64,000 nucleotides of DNA, from contig JAJYYO010000012.1 in NCBI GenBank assembly GCA_021800795.1, positions 1 through 64,000 of the forward strand. The letters are read 5' to 3'. The stretch comes from Pseudomonadota bacterium (GTDB lineage Bacteria; Pseudomonadota; Gammaproteobacteria; Burkholderiales; Gallionellaceae). How positions within the stretch are numbered: the first letter of the stretch is position 1; each line of letters opens with the position of its first letter. The notes beneath the pieces were generated by a model. That model saw only the letters and a program-made list of their open reading frames with translations, ran no database searches and was not told the origin of the DNA. The position numbers were made by a program, and so were the translations under genes. Of this stretch, positions 41,841 through 51,523 are shown one piece after another.

Positions 41841-43970
41841 ATGTCCAATTCAACTTCTCATGCAAGAGGCGATTCGCCGGATCGAAGTGCAGAGCTGGAT
41901 ACTCAGCGCCTGCTGTTTCAGGCGATACTGGATAACGCACCGATCGGCATCTGGATGCTGGGCATCGATGGCAGGATGAAATTCATCAACGATACTTTCT
42001 GCGATGCGGTGGGTGTCACCGAACAGCAGTTCGTTGCCAGCAGGCACTATGCGGAAGTGTTGCCGCTTTCAATTACGGAAAATTGCATCAAGTCGGACCG
42101 TAAGTGTTACGAGCAGGTTGAACCTCATGTTTCAATGGAATGGTTGCCATTTGTTGACGGTCGCGACCATCTGCTTGAAATCACCAAGGTGAAATTATTC
42201 GATCCAAAAGGGAGTCTGCTTGGCCTGATCGGGCTGGCGGTAGATATCACCGAACGCAAAGCGGCCGAGGACAGACTGCACCTCACTGCCAAAGTGTTCG
42301 AAAATACCCTGGAAGGAATCACAATCACCGATGTATCAGGCTATGTGATCGAAGCCAATGCGGCGTTTTGCAAAATTACCGGCTATTCCCGTGAGGAGAT
42401 CGTCGGAAAAAACCTGCGTATCCTGCAATCCGGTCTCCAGAGTACTTCGTTTTATGAAACCATGTGGCAGTCTATTCTGACGACAGGGTGTTGGCAGGGC
42501 GAAGTATGGAATCGCAAGAAAAATGGCGAGCTGTATGCCGAGTGGCTGAGTATTTCTGCCATCAAAAACGAAGATGGACAGGTTGCCAATTATCTCGGCG
42601 TCTCTTCGGATATTACGGAGTCGAAGCAACATGAAAAACAACTGAACCGCATAGCGCACTACGATGCTCTGACCGGCTTGCCGAATCGCACACTGCTGGA
42701 TGACAGGTTGAAACAGGCCGTTGCGCGGGCAGTTCGGGAACAGAGCATGATGGCGGTCTGCTATCTGGATCTCGATGGATTCAAATCAATCAACGACAGC
42801 ATGGGCCATGATGCCGGAGACCGTGCATTGATTGAGATTGCACGACGTATCAAGGACACGATACGCGGCGGTGAAACGGTCGCGCGCCTGGGAGGGGATG
42901 AATTTGTCGTTCTGTTGCTGGGTCTGGAACGCGGCGAGGAATGCAGCATGGCGCTGGATCGTTTGCTCAGTGTCATTGCCGAACCGATCAGTATCGGCGA
43001 CAAATTTTTTGTGCTGGGCGCCAGTATTGGCGTGAGCATCTACCCGATGGACGACGGGGATACCGATACCTTGTTGCGTCATGCCGACCAGGCCATGTAC
43101 TCGGCCAAGCAATCCGGCAAGAACCGTTTTCATGTCTACGATCTGGCTCTTGATCAGCGTGCGCGCAATCAGCAGATGCTATTGCAGAGCGTCCAGCATG
43201 GCTTGCGGATAAACCAGTTCGAGCTTTATTATCAACCCAAAATCAACCTGTGTACGCAGGCGCTGGTCGGCGTAGAAGCATTGATACGCTGGAACCACCC
43301 CGAATCTGGTTTGCTTTCCCCGGCCAGGTTTCTTTCGGCTGTTGAAAATACCGATGTTGACATTGCAATCGGGGAATGGGTGATTGCCGGCGCGCTGCGA
43401 CAGATCGCCAGTTGGCGTATCGCGGGGCTGGATACCGAAGTCAGCATTAATATTTCCGCACACCATCTGGAATACCCCGGTTTTATTGATGGCTTGCAGC
43501 GGCAGCTTGAACTGCATCCGGATGTTCCGGCAAACCGTCTTCAGATTGAAGTGCTTGAAACTGCTGCGCTTGACGATATCGCCGAAGTACGGCTCATTAT
43601 CGAACGCTGTTCCAGGCTGGGTGTAGGTTTTGCGCTGGATGATTTCGGTACGGGCTATTCTTCCTTGTCGTACTTGAGCCGTCTGCCGGTTGATACGCTC
43701 AAGATCGACCAGTCTTTTGTACGCAACCTGACGGCAAGCAAAGGCGATCATGCCATCATTCTGGGCATTATCGCGCTTTCCCGTGCATTCGAGCTCAAGA
43801 CGGTGGCGGAAGGCATCGAGACTGAAGAACATTTTACGACTCTGCTCGAAATGGGTTGTGATATCGGCCAGGGCTATCTCATCGCACGCCCGATGGTGGC
43901 TGCAGCACTTTTCGATTGGGCAGCTCGACCGATCCGCCTTTTCGTGCCGACTGCTCCAGCCGATCAATAA
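41841..43970 (+). CDS. PAS-PAS-GGDEF-EAL c-di-GMP protein
   Basis: 709 residues. Two PAS domains (about 22-145 and 150-275) feed a GGDEF domain with RLGGDEF near residue 350 and an EAL domain with GVEALIRWNH near 480, LDDFGTGYSS and KTVAEGIE, all catalytic residues intact. The I-site position reads RGGE rather than RxxD. No transmembrane helix, so a cytosolic sensor that can make or break c-di-GMP. Divergent from hoxF across a 200-base gap. Confidence 0.95.
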   Translation: MSNSTSHARGDSPDRSAELDTQRLLFQAILDNAPIGIWMLGIDGRMKFINDTFCDAVGVTEQQFVASRHYAEVLPLSITENCIKSDRKCYEQVEPHVSMEWLPFVDGRDHLLEITKVKLFDPKGSLLGLIGLAVDITERKAAEDRLHLTAKVFENTLEGITITDVSGYVIEANAAFCKITGYSREEIVGKNLRILQSGLQSTSFYETMWQSILTTGCWQGEVWNRKKNGELYAEWLSISAIKNEDGQVANYLGVSSDITESKQHEKQLNRIAHYDALTGLPNRTLLDDRLKQAVARAVREQSMMAVCYLDLDGFKSINDSMGHDAGDRALIEIARRIKDTIRGGETVARLGGDEFVVLLLGLERGEECSMALDRLLSVIAEPISIGDKFFVLGASIGVSIYPMDDGDTDTLLRHADQAMYSAKQSGKNRFHVYDLALDQRARNQQMLLQSVQHGLRINQFELYYQPKINLCTQALVGVEALIRWNHPESGLLSPARFLSAVENTDVDIAIGEWVIAGALRQIASWRIAGLDTEVSINISAHHLEYPGFIDGLQRQLELHPDVPANRLQIEVLETAALDDIAEVRLIIERCSRLGVGFALDDFGTGYSSLSYLSRLPVDTLKIDQSFVRNLTASKGDHAIILGIIALSRAFELKTVAEGIETEEHFTTLLEMGCDIGQGYLIARPMVAAALFDWAARPIRLFVPTAPADQ

Positions 43971-44001
43971 AATCCTCCATGAGAATTTATTAAATTTATA
44001 G

Positions 44002-44041
<40 letters not shown>

Positions 44042-44054
44042 TCCCACAGCTGCA

Positions 44055-44507
44055 ATGAGAGAGTTTTTCAATTATCTGGTATGTATCCTGTTTTTGACCG
44101 CATTTGCTGCATCCGCATGGAGTGGCGAACTGGCTGGCCTGTGGCAGGAATATAACGACGACAGCGGCGATCCGGAGGCGCTGATACGTATTGAGAAAAT
44201 GGGCGACGATCGCTATGAGGGAAGAATAGAAAAAATCCTGCCCGATACGGAAAAAAATGCTGAATTGATCTGTACCAAATGCAGCGGCAGGCTACATAAT
44301 CAACCTCTGCTGGGTCTGCGCATCCTGTCCGGCTTGAAGCGGCATGACGAGCTGACTTTTGAAGGAGGCGAAATCACGAATCCGGACGATGGCAAAACCT
44401 ACCGGTGCAACATTCGTCTCTCCGAGGACGGCAATACCATTGAAGTTACCGGCTATCTCGGTTTTCACTGGGCAGGACAATCGGAAACCTGGACAAAAGT
44501 CAGGTAA
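44055..44507 (+). CDS. DUF2147-family exported protein
   Basis: 150 residues with a Sec signal peptide (FFNYLVCILFLTAFAASAWS, cleavage near residue 23). The mature part has GLWQEYNDDSGDPEALIRI and the WAGQSETWTKVR ending, typical of the periplasmic DUF2147 beta-sandwich proteins. A Cys pair CTKCSGRLHNQPLLG is present. Function of the family is unknown. Its small size and signal suggest a periplasmic role, possibly ligand binding. Confidence 0.8.
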   Translation: MREFFNYLVCILFLTAFAASAWSGELAGLWQEYNDDSGDPEALIRIEKMGDDRYEGRIEKILPDTEKNAELICTKCSGRLHNQPLLGLRILSGLKRHDELTFEGGEITNPDDGKTYRCNIRLSEDGNTIEVTGYLGFHWAGQSETWTKVR

Positions 44508-44536
44508 CAAGCGGCAAGTACGCTGTCAGGATTAAT

Positions 44537-45871
44537 GTGATATCGCCAAGAATTTATATCGAGAGAACTTTTGCCAGGCTGATGGCGCTTTTCGGGCAGG
44601 GTCTGGTGGTATCCATCGGCGTGATTCTGCTCGCGGGCCTCGTGTTAAGCGCCGCTGTTTTCATGTATATGGAAGCGGCGGCCCCGGACACCCTCACCAT
44701 TGCCAGCGGGCCGGCGGGCAGCATATTTCAGAAAACCGCTGAAAAATACCAGGCCATACTGGCAAAAAACGGGGTCACGCTAAAAATTATCTCATCTGAA
44801 GGATCGCTGGATAATTTCAACAAACTGTCCAACCCCAGGATTGCGGTCGATGTCGGATTTGTGCTGGGTGGTCAGGTCAATGGCGCCGGCACGGAAAACC
44901 TGGTGTCACTGGGGAGCATTTCCTATCAGCCGATGATGATTTTTTATCGCGGCGCAATCAAGAATTTTCTGTCCGACTTCAAAGGCCATCGGCTATACAC
45001 AGGCCCCAAGGGCAGCGGCACGGACTCCCTGGCTCGCGCACTCTTGAAAGTCAACGGCATCCAACCCGATGGCGATACCATTTTAGTCAATGCGCTTGCG
45101 AGCAACCCGGAACAGGCGCTGCTCGACAATCGCGTGGACGCCATTTTCCTGATGGGCGAGACGACCCCGCTGGAGCTGATGCGCCACTTGATGCACGCGC
45201 CGGATATCCACATTTTCAATTTCACCCAGGCCGAAGGTTATACCCGCCGCATCAATTATCTGAACAAACTGGAAGTTCCCAAAGGCTCGCTGGATCTTGG
45301 CCGGAATATCCCCGCTGAAAACCTCGAACTGCTTGCCCCGACAGTGGAACTCATCGCACGCGACAGTCTGCATCCCGCACTCTCCGACCTGCTCCTGGAA
45401 GCCGCGCGGGAAGTGCACGGGGCAGCCTCGCCATTCAAGAAGCGCGGCGAGTTTCCGGCCCCCCTGGAACATGAGTTTCGCATCAGCGAGGATGCAAGCC
45501 GTTATTACGAATCCGGCAAGAGCTTTCTCTATCGCACCTTTCCCTTCTGGGCGGCAAGTCTGATCACGCGCGCGCTGACTGTCGTCGTACCGCTGGCGCT
45601 CTTTGTCATTCCCGCGCTGCAACTCGCCCCGGCGATCTACCGCTGGCGACTGGAGTCGCGCATTTATCGCTGGTACCGGGTATTGCTGGATATCGAACGC
45701 GATGCATTCAAACCTTCAGCGGATCACAAAAGGCGTCAGGAGCTATTGCGGCACCTTGATCACATCGAACAAACGGTCAACAAAATCGTCGTGCCTGCGT
45801 CTTGCGGCAACGATTTTTATGCACTGCGCCTGCACATCATTTTTGTGCGTGAAAAACTGATGTCTCAATAG
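44537..45871 (+). CDS. Membrane-anchored TAXI-family solute-binding protein
   Basis: 444 residues. A cytosolic start is followed by a transmembrane helix at about 20-45, then a TAXI/NMT1-type solute-binding domain (LTIASGPAGSIFQKTAEKY, GPKGSGTDSLARALL), then a second hydrophobic helix near residue 345-365 and a basic C-terminal coil. In TRAP transporters TAXI receptors work with DctM-type permeases; none is encoded here. Being anchored at both ends suggests a sensory or scaffold use rather than transport. GTG start at 44537. Thirty bases after the DUF2147 gene. Confidence 0.8.
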   Translation: MISPRIYIERTFARLMALFGQGLVVSIGVILLAGLVLSAAVFMYMEAAAPDTLTIASGPAGSIFQKTAEKYQAILAKNGVTLKIISSEGSLDNFNKLSNPRIAVDVGFVLGGQVNGAGTENLVSLGSISYQPMMIFYRGAIKNFLSDFKGHRLYTGPKGSGTDSLARALLKVNGIQPDGDTILVNALASNPEQALLDNRVDAIFLMGETTPLELMRHLMHAPDIHIFNFTQAEGYTRRINYLNKLEVPKGSLDLGRNIPAENLELLAPTVELIARDSLHPALSDLLLEAAREVHGAASPFKKRGEFPAPLEHEFRISEDASRYYESGKSFLYRTFPFWAASLITRALTVVVPLALFVIPALQLAPAIYRWRLESRIYRWYRVLLDIERDAFKPSADHKRRQELLRHLDHIEQTVNKIVVPASCGNDFYALRLHIIFVREKLMSQ

Positions 45872-46038
45872 CCCGCCCCGGCCTGCCGGACAATATTCCG
45901 CCACTGCATGTCCGCCCACAACAAGCTTGCATACAGATATTTTCGATATCCTGCATAATGGGCGGCAATTGTTAAGCGGATTTTAATGTAACCGACCTGA
46001 TGCCCGGGGAAGCAACAAGTCATAGCGTGGGAGATAAA

Positions 46039-47520
46039 ATGCGTGGTGGAATTTTTGCAGCTGTTCGAGGCTACATGGTGATAGCAGCCGTAGTTGGCAC
46101 CGTCACGGCGCTGGTTCTGACAATTTATTTCACCCAGGACAACCTGCAATGGATCGCCTTCCTGACAGGTGTACTCATCGCCTCCGTGCTTGCCGAAGCG
46201 GCCCGGGCATCGCGTTCGGAATGGGCTCTGATGCGCCGCACGGCTCAGTTGTCGGCAACCAGGGAAAAGCTTGAATTCGAGGTTCGCCTGCGCAAGAGCA
46301 GCGAGAAAAAATACACCGAGTTTCATTCACGTTTGCAATTAATCGACGAAACCTTATCGATCATGATCGTGTTTGTCGACAACGAAGGCCATTGCCGATA
46401 CCACAACCGTGCCTTTCGGGAATGGCTGCATCTGAAAGCGGAACTCATAGACGGTCGGCATTTGCGTGAAATATTTGGTTCCAAAGCTTATGCCGAAATT
46501 GCTATCGCAGTTCAGCAATCGCTGGATGGACACCCGCTGCATTATGAGCATTTGCAGAAAACTACCGGCAGTGCCGTCTACCGGCTATTGGTGGAGCATG
46601 TACCTCAATTTGGCGCAAACGGTCACGTTAGCGGATTTTATTTTCTGGCCGAAGATATTACCCAACGCCGCGATTTGCCTCTTTTCGTGCAGAGCACGCA
46701 CCCGTCAACGGATTACGGCATTATTGCCCCAACTGACCGGGAAATAAGCGCCGTTTCCGGACAGAGCGTCGAAAAACAGGATGAGGGGAAATCATTCATT
46801 GCGGCCATCCAGGAAGGAAAATTCTGCCTGTATTGTCAGCTCATCTCCCCGCTCCCCATAGACTCCGGTCATACAGCGCATTACGCCATACTGATCCGTC
46901 TGCTTGAAGAGGAAGGCAGCATGGTGCCACCCGGCGCATTCTTTCCCCTGGCTGAAAAAACCGGTTTAATGCCTTATCTGGATCACTGGGTCGTTCAGCA
47001 GATTCTGGAATGGGCCGCGAAACAACCAGGCTCCATCCGTGACAACAGATCCATATTTTTCATCAACGTGGCAACGGCCACCATAGGCGATCCCGATTTC
47101 CCCGCTTTCTTGCAGAATACGCTGAATGAGCAGGGCATGCCCGGTTCCATTCTGTGCTTTGAAGTGTCTGGCGCGGATCTGGCTGCACGAAACAACTGCG
47201 TTGCCGAGTTTATCCACAGCGTCAGGCAATGCGGTTGCAGTATCGCTTTAAGTGGATTCGGCAAAGAAGAGAACTCATTCGACCATATACGCGGTTTTCA
47301 GGTAGATTTTCTGAAAATAGATGGCGGCATCATACTCAATATGATCGATGACCCGGTTGACCTGGCCAAGGTAGTCTCCATAAACCGGACCGCAAAAAAA
47401 ATCGGCGTTCAAACCATTGCAGAACTCGTCGAAAGCGATGAGATAGTCGCAAAGCTCATCGAAATCGGCATCGATTTTTCACAGGGCTCCGGCATTTCCC
47501 TGCCTCGCCCCCTGTCATGA
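46039..47520 (+). CDS. Membrane protein with PAS and degenerate EAL domain
   Basis: About 493 residues. Two N-terminal transmembrane helices (GYMVIAAVVGTVTALVLTIY and FLTGVLIASVLAEAA), a coiled coil, a PAS domain (LIDETLSIMIVFVDNEGHC) and an EAL fold without its catalytic residues: the EAL motif position reads AILIRLLEE and the DDFGTG loop reads LSGFGKEEN. It therefore cannot cleave c-di-GMP and is probably a c-di-GMP-binding or protein-docking regulator. GGGAGATAAA precedes the ATG at 46039; an ATG at 46000 in frame would add 13 residues. Confidence 0.8.
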   Translation: MRGGIFAAVRGYMVIAAVVGTVTALVLTIYFTQDNLQWIAFLTGVLIASVLAEAARASRSEWALMRRTAQLSATREKLEFEVRLRKSSEKKYTEFHSRLQLIDETLSIMIVFVDNEGHCRYHNRAFREWLHLKAELIDGRHLREIFGSKAYAEIAIAVQQSLDGHPLHYEHLQKTTGSAVYRLLVEHVPQFGANGHVSGFYFLAEDITQRRDLPLFVQSTHPSTDYGIIAPTDREISAVSGQSVEKQDEGKSFIAAIQEGKFCLYCQLISPLPIDSGHTAHYAILIRLLEEEGSMVPPGAFFPLAEKTGLMPYLDHWVVQQILEWAAKQPGSIRDNRSIFFINVATATIGDPDFPAFLQNTLNEQGMPGSILCFEVSGADLAARNNCVAEFIHSVRQCGCSIALSGFGKEENSFDHIRGFQVDFLKIDGGIILNMIDDPVDLAKVVSINRTAKKIGVQTIAELVESDEIVAKLIEIGIDFSQGSGISLPRPLS

Positions 47521-47555
47521 AGAATAAGCTATCGTTTCAGGTTCACGATTTCCCC

Positions 47556-49976
47556 TTAGCGAAAATGCTTGCGGGCAGGTTTCGGATGTTCCGAAGCAAG
47601 ACAGGCGCGACGATAGGACAGCAAGGTTTTCTGGGCACGGCCCAGCACGCTGCCATGCGGGTAAATACCCTCACTGTCTGATACCCCCGCCGGCAAGCCC
47701 ATGAGCAATTCCATACCTGCACTGACATGCTCTGCGGAATAGATGTGAAACAGTCCCTGCGCCACGGCATCGATCACTTTGCGATCCAGCATCAGGTGGC
47801 GGCGGTTGCGGGATGGAATCAGCACGCCCTGACTGCCATCCAGTCCCATTGTTTCGCAGACGCTAAAATAACCCTCGATTTTTTCGTTCACGCCCCCCAC
47901 CGGCAACACCACACCATGCTGATTGACGGCGCCCGTCACCGCAATTCCCTGTTTGAGCGGCAGACCCGACAGGGAGGATAGCAGCACGTACAGTTCGGCA
48001 CAGGATGCCGAATCGCCTTCCACGCCGTGATATTCCTGCTCGAATACGACGGAGGCGTTCAGTGCCAGCGGTGCATTGTGGGCAAACAGCGCGGACAGGT
48101 AGTTATGCAAAATCAGCACGCCCTTGTCGTGAATGGGCCCGGACATCTCCACTTCGCGCTCGATATTGAGCAGACCGTCGTTACCGGCAAAGGTGCGCGC
48201 CGTGATCCGCACCGGATAACCAAAGCGGTAATCGCCCAGGTCGATCACCGTCAGTCCGTTGAGCTGACCCACGCTCTCGCCATGCGCGCTGATCAACACT
48301 TCGCCGTCGCGAATCGATTCGAGCATGCGCTGAGCCGGGTAATCATGACGCCGGATGCTCGCCCGCAATGCGGCTTCGACATCGCCTGCCTCAACCAGAC
48401 TACCTGCACGCGCAAGGCACAGCGCGGCGCTTTCGACCAGCTGCGCCTCGGAGCGCGCGAAGATGGCGCTCTGACGAGACTGGTCATCCACCGCGCGATG
48501 CGCATCTTCCAGCAGGCGCGCCAGTGCCGCGCTGGTAAAATGCGGCAAACCCAGGTTTTTGCAACTGTGTGCGACAAAGACGGCAAAGGCGTGTCTCGTT
48601 CCATCATCCGAGGAAAAGCTTTCGGCAAAATCCACCTTGACCCGGAAGCGCCGCGCAAATTCCGGGTCTTCCTCCTGCAACTCGTAATACTGCTCGCGAG
48701 AGCCGATCAGGACGATCTTGACTTCGACGCCCACCGGTTCGGGTTCCAGCGAGACCGCCGCAATCGGCGCATAGGCCGTGCCCGGCTCTTCGATCTGCAG
48801 CTTGCCGCTGCGCAAAAAGCGCCGCAGCTTTTCCCATACCAGCCCGTCTACCAGCAGATCGCGCATATGCAGCATCAAAAATCCGCCATGCGCCTTGAGC
48901 AGACTGCCGGCACGGATGCGGCTGAAATCCGTCACCAGCACATCGTTCTCGGCCTGATATTCGATGCTGCCGAACAGCGAGCGAAACAGCGGGTTATCCT
49001 CGACGATCACCGGCGCACCCGCCAGCTGGGCATTGTCCACCACCAGATTGACCCGGTAGCGGGACAACACCAGTGCCAGCTCTTCCTGCCTGCCTTCCTC
49101 GTCGGCGTCGGAGGTCTCGAACAGGTCAAGATTATCGAGTATGTCCTGCACCACCTGATCCAGATACGCGACCAGCTTGATGGCATCGACGATCTGTTTT
49201 TTCAGCTTGCCGCGAATTTCCTGCAATTCGTGATCCAGCAGCGATTTCACCAGCTGGCGCCGCAAAGCCGCCAGTGACTCGTGCATCACCCGCTCCATCG
49301 GACGCGTCTTGTCCAGAAAACGGGTGATCTCCGCGCGCAGTTCCTGTTCTGCCAGTTCAATTTCAGCCCGGCGCTCCTTGGGCAAGGCCAGCATTTCATG
49401 CTCGGTAAGCGCGTGTTTTTTGTCGCCCAGCAGAGTAAACACCAGATGTCCGGATTCCCGGTGCAGCGCGAAGTGGCGCGCTTCGGCAAAAGCATCCAGT
49501 TCTGCGTAGACCAGCGCCTCCTCAGCCTTGTATTTTTCTTCTATGCGGGCACTCTCGGCCTTGAAATCCTGCCTGTCCAGGCGCTGCGGTATCTCCGTCT
49601 GTAATGATTTGGTCATCTCTGCCATGAACTGACGCAGTACGCGTCCCTGTCCGGCCGGCAGGCGCAGTGCACGCGGCCGCTCCGGCGTATCGAAGTTGTA
49701 CAGATAACACAGATCGGGGGGCGCCGCACGGTCTTTAGCCGTTGCGTGCATCGCCTGCTTGAGCAGCGAAGAGCGGCCGCTGCCTACCTCACCCAGCACG
49801 AACAGGTTGTAATCCGGTTGATCCAGGGAAAGGCCAAAGTTGGCCGCCATTTGCGCTCGCTCCTGACCTATCCACGGCAGGGGATGCTGCAACAGTTCGG
49901 AAGTGTCGGCAAATCCCAGCGTATCGGGATCAATAAACAGGCTAAGTTCGTCGGATGTGAGACGGTCGGTCGGCAT
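47556..49976 (-). CDS. Lon-like ATP-dependent protease (AsrA/YcbZ type)
   Basis: 806 residues from MPTDRLTSDEL. The N-terminal ATPase-like region has GEVGSGRSSLL as P-loop, with Arg in place of the usual Lys, then a long helical insertion and an AAA-like half with LLIGSREQYYELQEEDPEFARRFRVK. The C-terminal Lon protease domain holds the Ser-Lys dyad: EGDSASCAELYVLLS (Ser) and GGVNEKIEGYF (Lys). This domain arrangement matches the subfamily that includes E. coli YcbZ and P. aeruginosa AsrA. Upstream in-frame codons to 50177 overlap the divergent gene and lack ribosome signals. Confidence 0.88.
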   Translation of the reverse strand: MPTDRLTSDELSLFIDPDTLGFADTSELLQHPLPWIGQERAQMAANFGLSLDQPDYNLFVLGEVGSGRSSLLKQAMHATAKDRAAPPDLCYLYNFDTPERPRALRLPAGQGRVLRQFMAEMTKSLQTEIPQRLDRQDFKAESARIEEKYKAEEALVYAELDAFAEARHFALHRESGHLVFTLLGDKKHALTEHEMLALPKERRAEIELAEQELRAEITRFLDKTRPMERVMHESLAALRRQLVKSLLDHELQEIRGKLKKQIVDAIKLVAYLDQVVQDILDNLDLFETSDADEEGRQEELALVLSRYRVNLVVDNAQLAGAPVIVEDNPLFRSLFGSIEYQAENDVLVTDFSRIRAGSLLKAHGGFLMLHMRDLLVDGLVWEKLRRFLRSGKLQIEEPGTAYAPIAAVSLEPEPVGVEVKIVLIGSREQYYELQEEDPEFARRFRVKVDFAESFSSDDGTRHAFAVFVAHSCKNLGLPHFTSAALARLLEDAHRAVDDQSRQSAIFARSEAQLVESAALCLARAGSLVEAGDVEAALRASIRRHDYPAQRMLESIRDGEVLISAHGESVGQLNGLTVIDLGDYRFGYPVRITARTFAGNDGLLNIEREVEMSGPIHDKGVLILHNYLSALFAHNAPLALNASVVFEQEYHGVEGDSASCAELYVLLSSLSGLPLKQGIAVTGAVNQHGVVLPVGGVNEKIEGYFSVCETMGLDGSQGVLIPSRNRRHLMLDRKVIDAVAQGLFHIYSAEHVSAGMELLMGLPAGVSDSEGIYPHGSVLGRAQKTLLSYRRACLASEHPKPARKHFR

Positions 49977-50094
49977 TTTTTTGTGGAAGCGGGTGGGTTT
50001 CGCTGATTGTAACGAATAAGCCGGCAATATTGCATAATGCTTTTTTATTGGTACACTGAAGCCCGTGCTTTGCAATCTGCGAGGAATCACGCTC

Positions 50095-51012
50095 ATGCTC
50101 AAGACCTTGTTCGCGCTCTTCGCCTTGCTGACTGTCAGCCCCGTCTGGGCAGACTTTGAACAGGATCTGGCCGCCACGGCCGATCTTCCCCAAGACTTTC
50201 GTGAACTTCATGCCCGCGCAGAGGCAGGCGATGCCAATGCCCAATTGAATATGGGCGTTGTTTATTCCAAGGGTCAGCAGATCGCGCAGGACTACCCTGA
50301 AGCGGCAAAGTGGTTCAGACTGGCAGCGCGGCAGGGCCAGGCACAAGCTCAATACAACCTGGGAGTGATGTACGACTCGGGGCTGGGCGTGACGCAGGAT
50401 CATGTTGAAGCCACGCACTGGTATCGCCTTGCAGCCGACCAGGGACTTGCCATCGCACAGCTAAATTTGGGCGTCGCCTATGACTATGGTGAAGGTGTGC
50501 CGAAGAACCAGGCCGAAGCGCTGAAGTGGCTGAGCCTTGCCGCCAATCAGGGTGAGGCGCAAGCGCAGTTCAACCTCGCTGTGATGTATGCAAATGGCGA
50601 AGGTGTGGCGCAGGATTTACCCCTGGCCTACCGCTGGGCCAGACTCTCCGCAGCACAGGGGCATGAAATGGCCAAAGCCTTGCTGGCGGATTTAACAAAA
50701 AAAATGACGCCCCGACAACTCGCCAGCGGACTCGCCGAACCAAAACAATCACCCGCCAACGCAGTGCCAGCCGCCTTTTACATACAACTGGGCGCATTCA
50801 GGCTTGAACCCCATGCGGAAACCCGCGCCGAAAACCTCATGGCGCTGATGCAGAAAAAACTGGGTGACCCTGGTAAACCATACCGCATCTTCATCGACGA
50901 TGACTGGGTACGCATTCAGATCGGCCCTTATTCCAGCCTGGATGAGGCGCGCCGGAGCACAGACAACCTGAAGGCAAAACTGGATCACGAGCCTATCATC
51001 AAACGATACTGA
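50095..51012 (+). CDS. Exported Sel1-repeat and SPOR-domain protein
   Basis: 305 residues with a signal peptide (MLKTLFALFALLTVSPVWA). Residues 35-215 hold about five Sel1-type TPR repeats (AEAAKWFRLAARQGQAQAQYNLG pattern), and the C-terminal 75 residues are a SPOR fold (FYIQLGAFRLEPHAE ... VRIQIGPYSSLDEARR) which binds denuded peptidoglycan. This suggests a periplasmic septal or cell-wall scaffold. GAGGAA precedes the ATG. Divergent from the Lon-like gene across 118 bases. Confidence 0.88.
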   Translation: MLKTLFALFALLTVSPVWADFEQDLAATADLPQDFRELHARAEAGDANAQLNMGVVYSKGQQIAQDYPEAAKWFRLAARQGQAQAQYNLGVMYDSGLGVTQDHVEATHWYRLAADQGLAIAQLNLGVAYDYGEGVPKNQAEALKWLSLAANQGEAQAQFNLAVMYANGEGVAQDLPLAYRWARLSAAQGHEMAKALLADLTKKMTPRQLASGLAEPKQSPANAVPAAFYIQLGAFRLEPHAETRAENLMALMQKKLGDPGKPYRIFIDDDWVRIQIGPYSSLDEARRSTDNLKAKLDHEPIIKRY

Positions 51013-51027
51013 AAACCTCGGCATGTC

Positions 51028-51500
51028 ACCGGATTTTGGATGCGCGAACATGCGCGAACATTACCTCCGCGTTGAGCAGAAAGCGCTTCATAGTCAGTGG
51101 CGGAATCCCGGTAGTGTTCGCCTCGGCTGAGCATGAAATAAATGGTGCGTAATAATTTGTGTGCGATAGCCACAATGGATCGCTTGTAACCACGGCGCAC
51201 CAGTAATGCCTGGAACTTGGAGTGAAATATCGACTTTGTACGACTGGCGGCATGAGCAAATTCGCAGAGCAAACGTCGGGCATAAAGGTTGCCCTTTATT
51301 CAGAAATAAGGCGGTTTCATCGCCTATATTTCGTGGAAATGCCCCCGCGGCATTGCGGACGCGTCCTGTTTGCGCTTGCCGGCTGATTCGTTGTTACCGG
51401 GGCAGATGCCGACCCATGACGATAGTCGATCCGCGCTGCCGAAGGCGTCCATGTCAGTATCGATTTCTTGAATCCGCGTTGCTATCTTTTTGCCACATTT
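51028..51500 (-). pseudogene. IS110-family transposase remnant
   Basis: Minus-strand sequence encodes pieces of the C-terminal half of an IS110 transposase in more than one frame: SSWVGICPGNNESAGKRKQ, then an interruption near 51310, then RRLLCEFAHAASRTKS and GYKRSIVAIAHKLLRTIYFML with TDYEALSAQR. The N-terminal DEDD catalytic half is missing. Frameshifts and stops show decay. A 10-base GCGCGAACAT direct repeat lies at the 3' end (51041-51060). Confidence 0.85.
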
Positions 51501-51523
51501 CTCAGTGCGTCGAAATTATGCTT

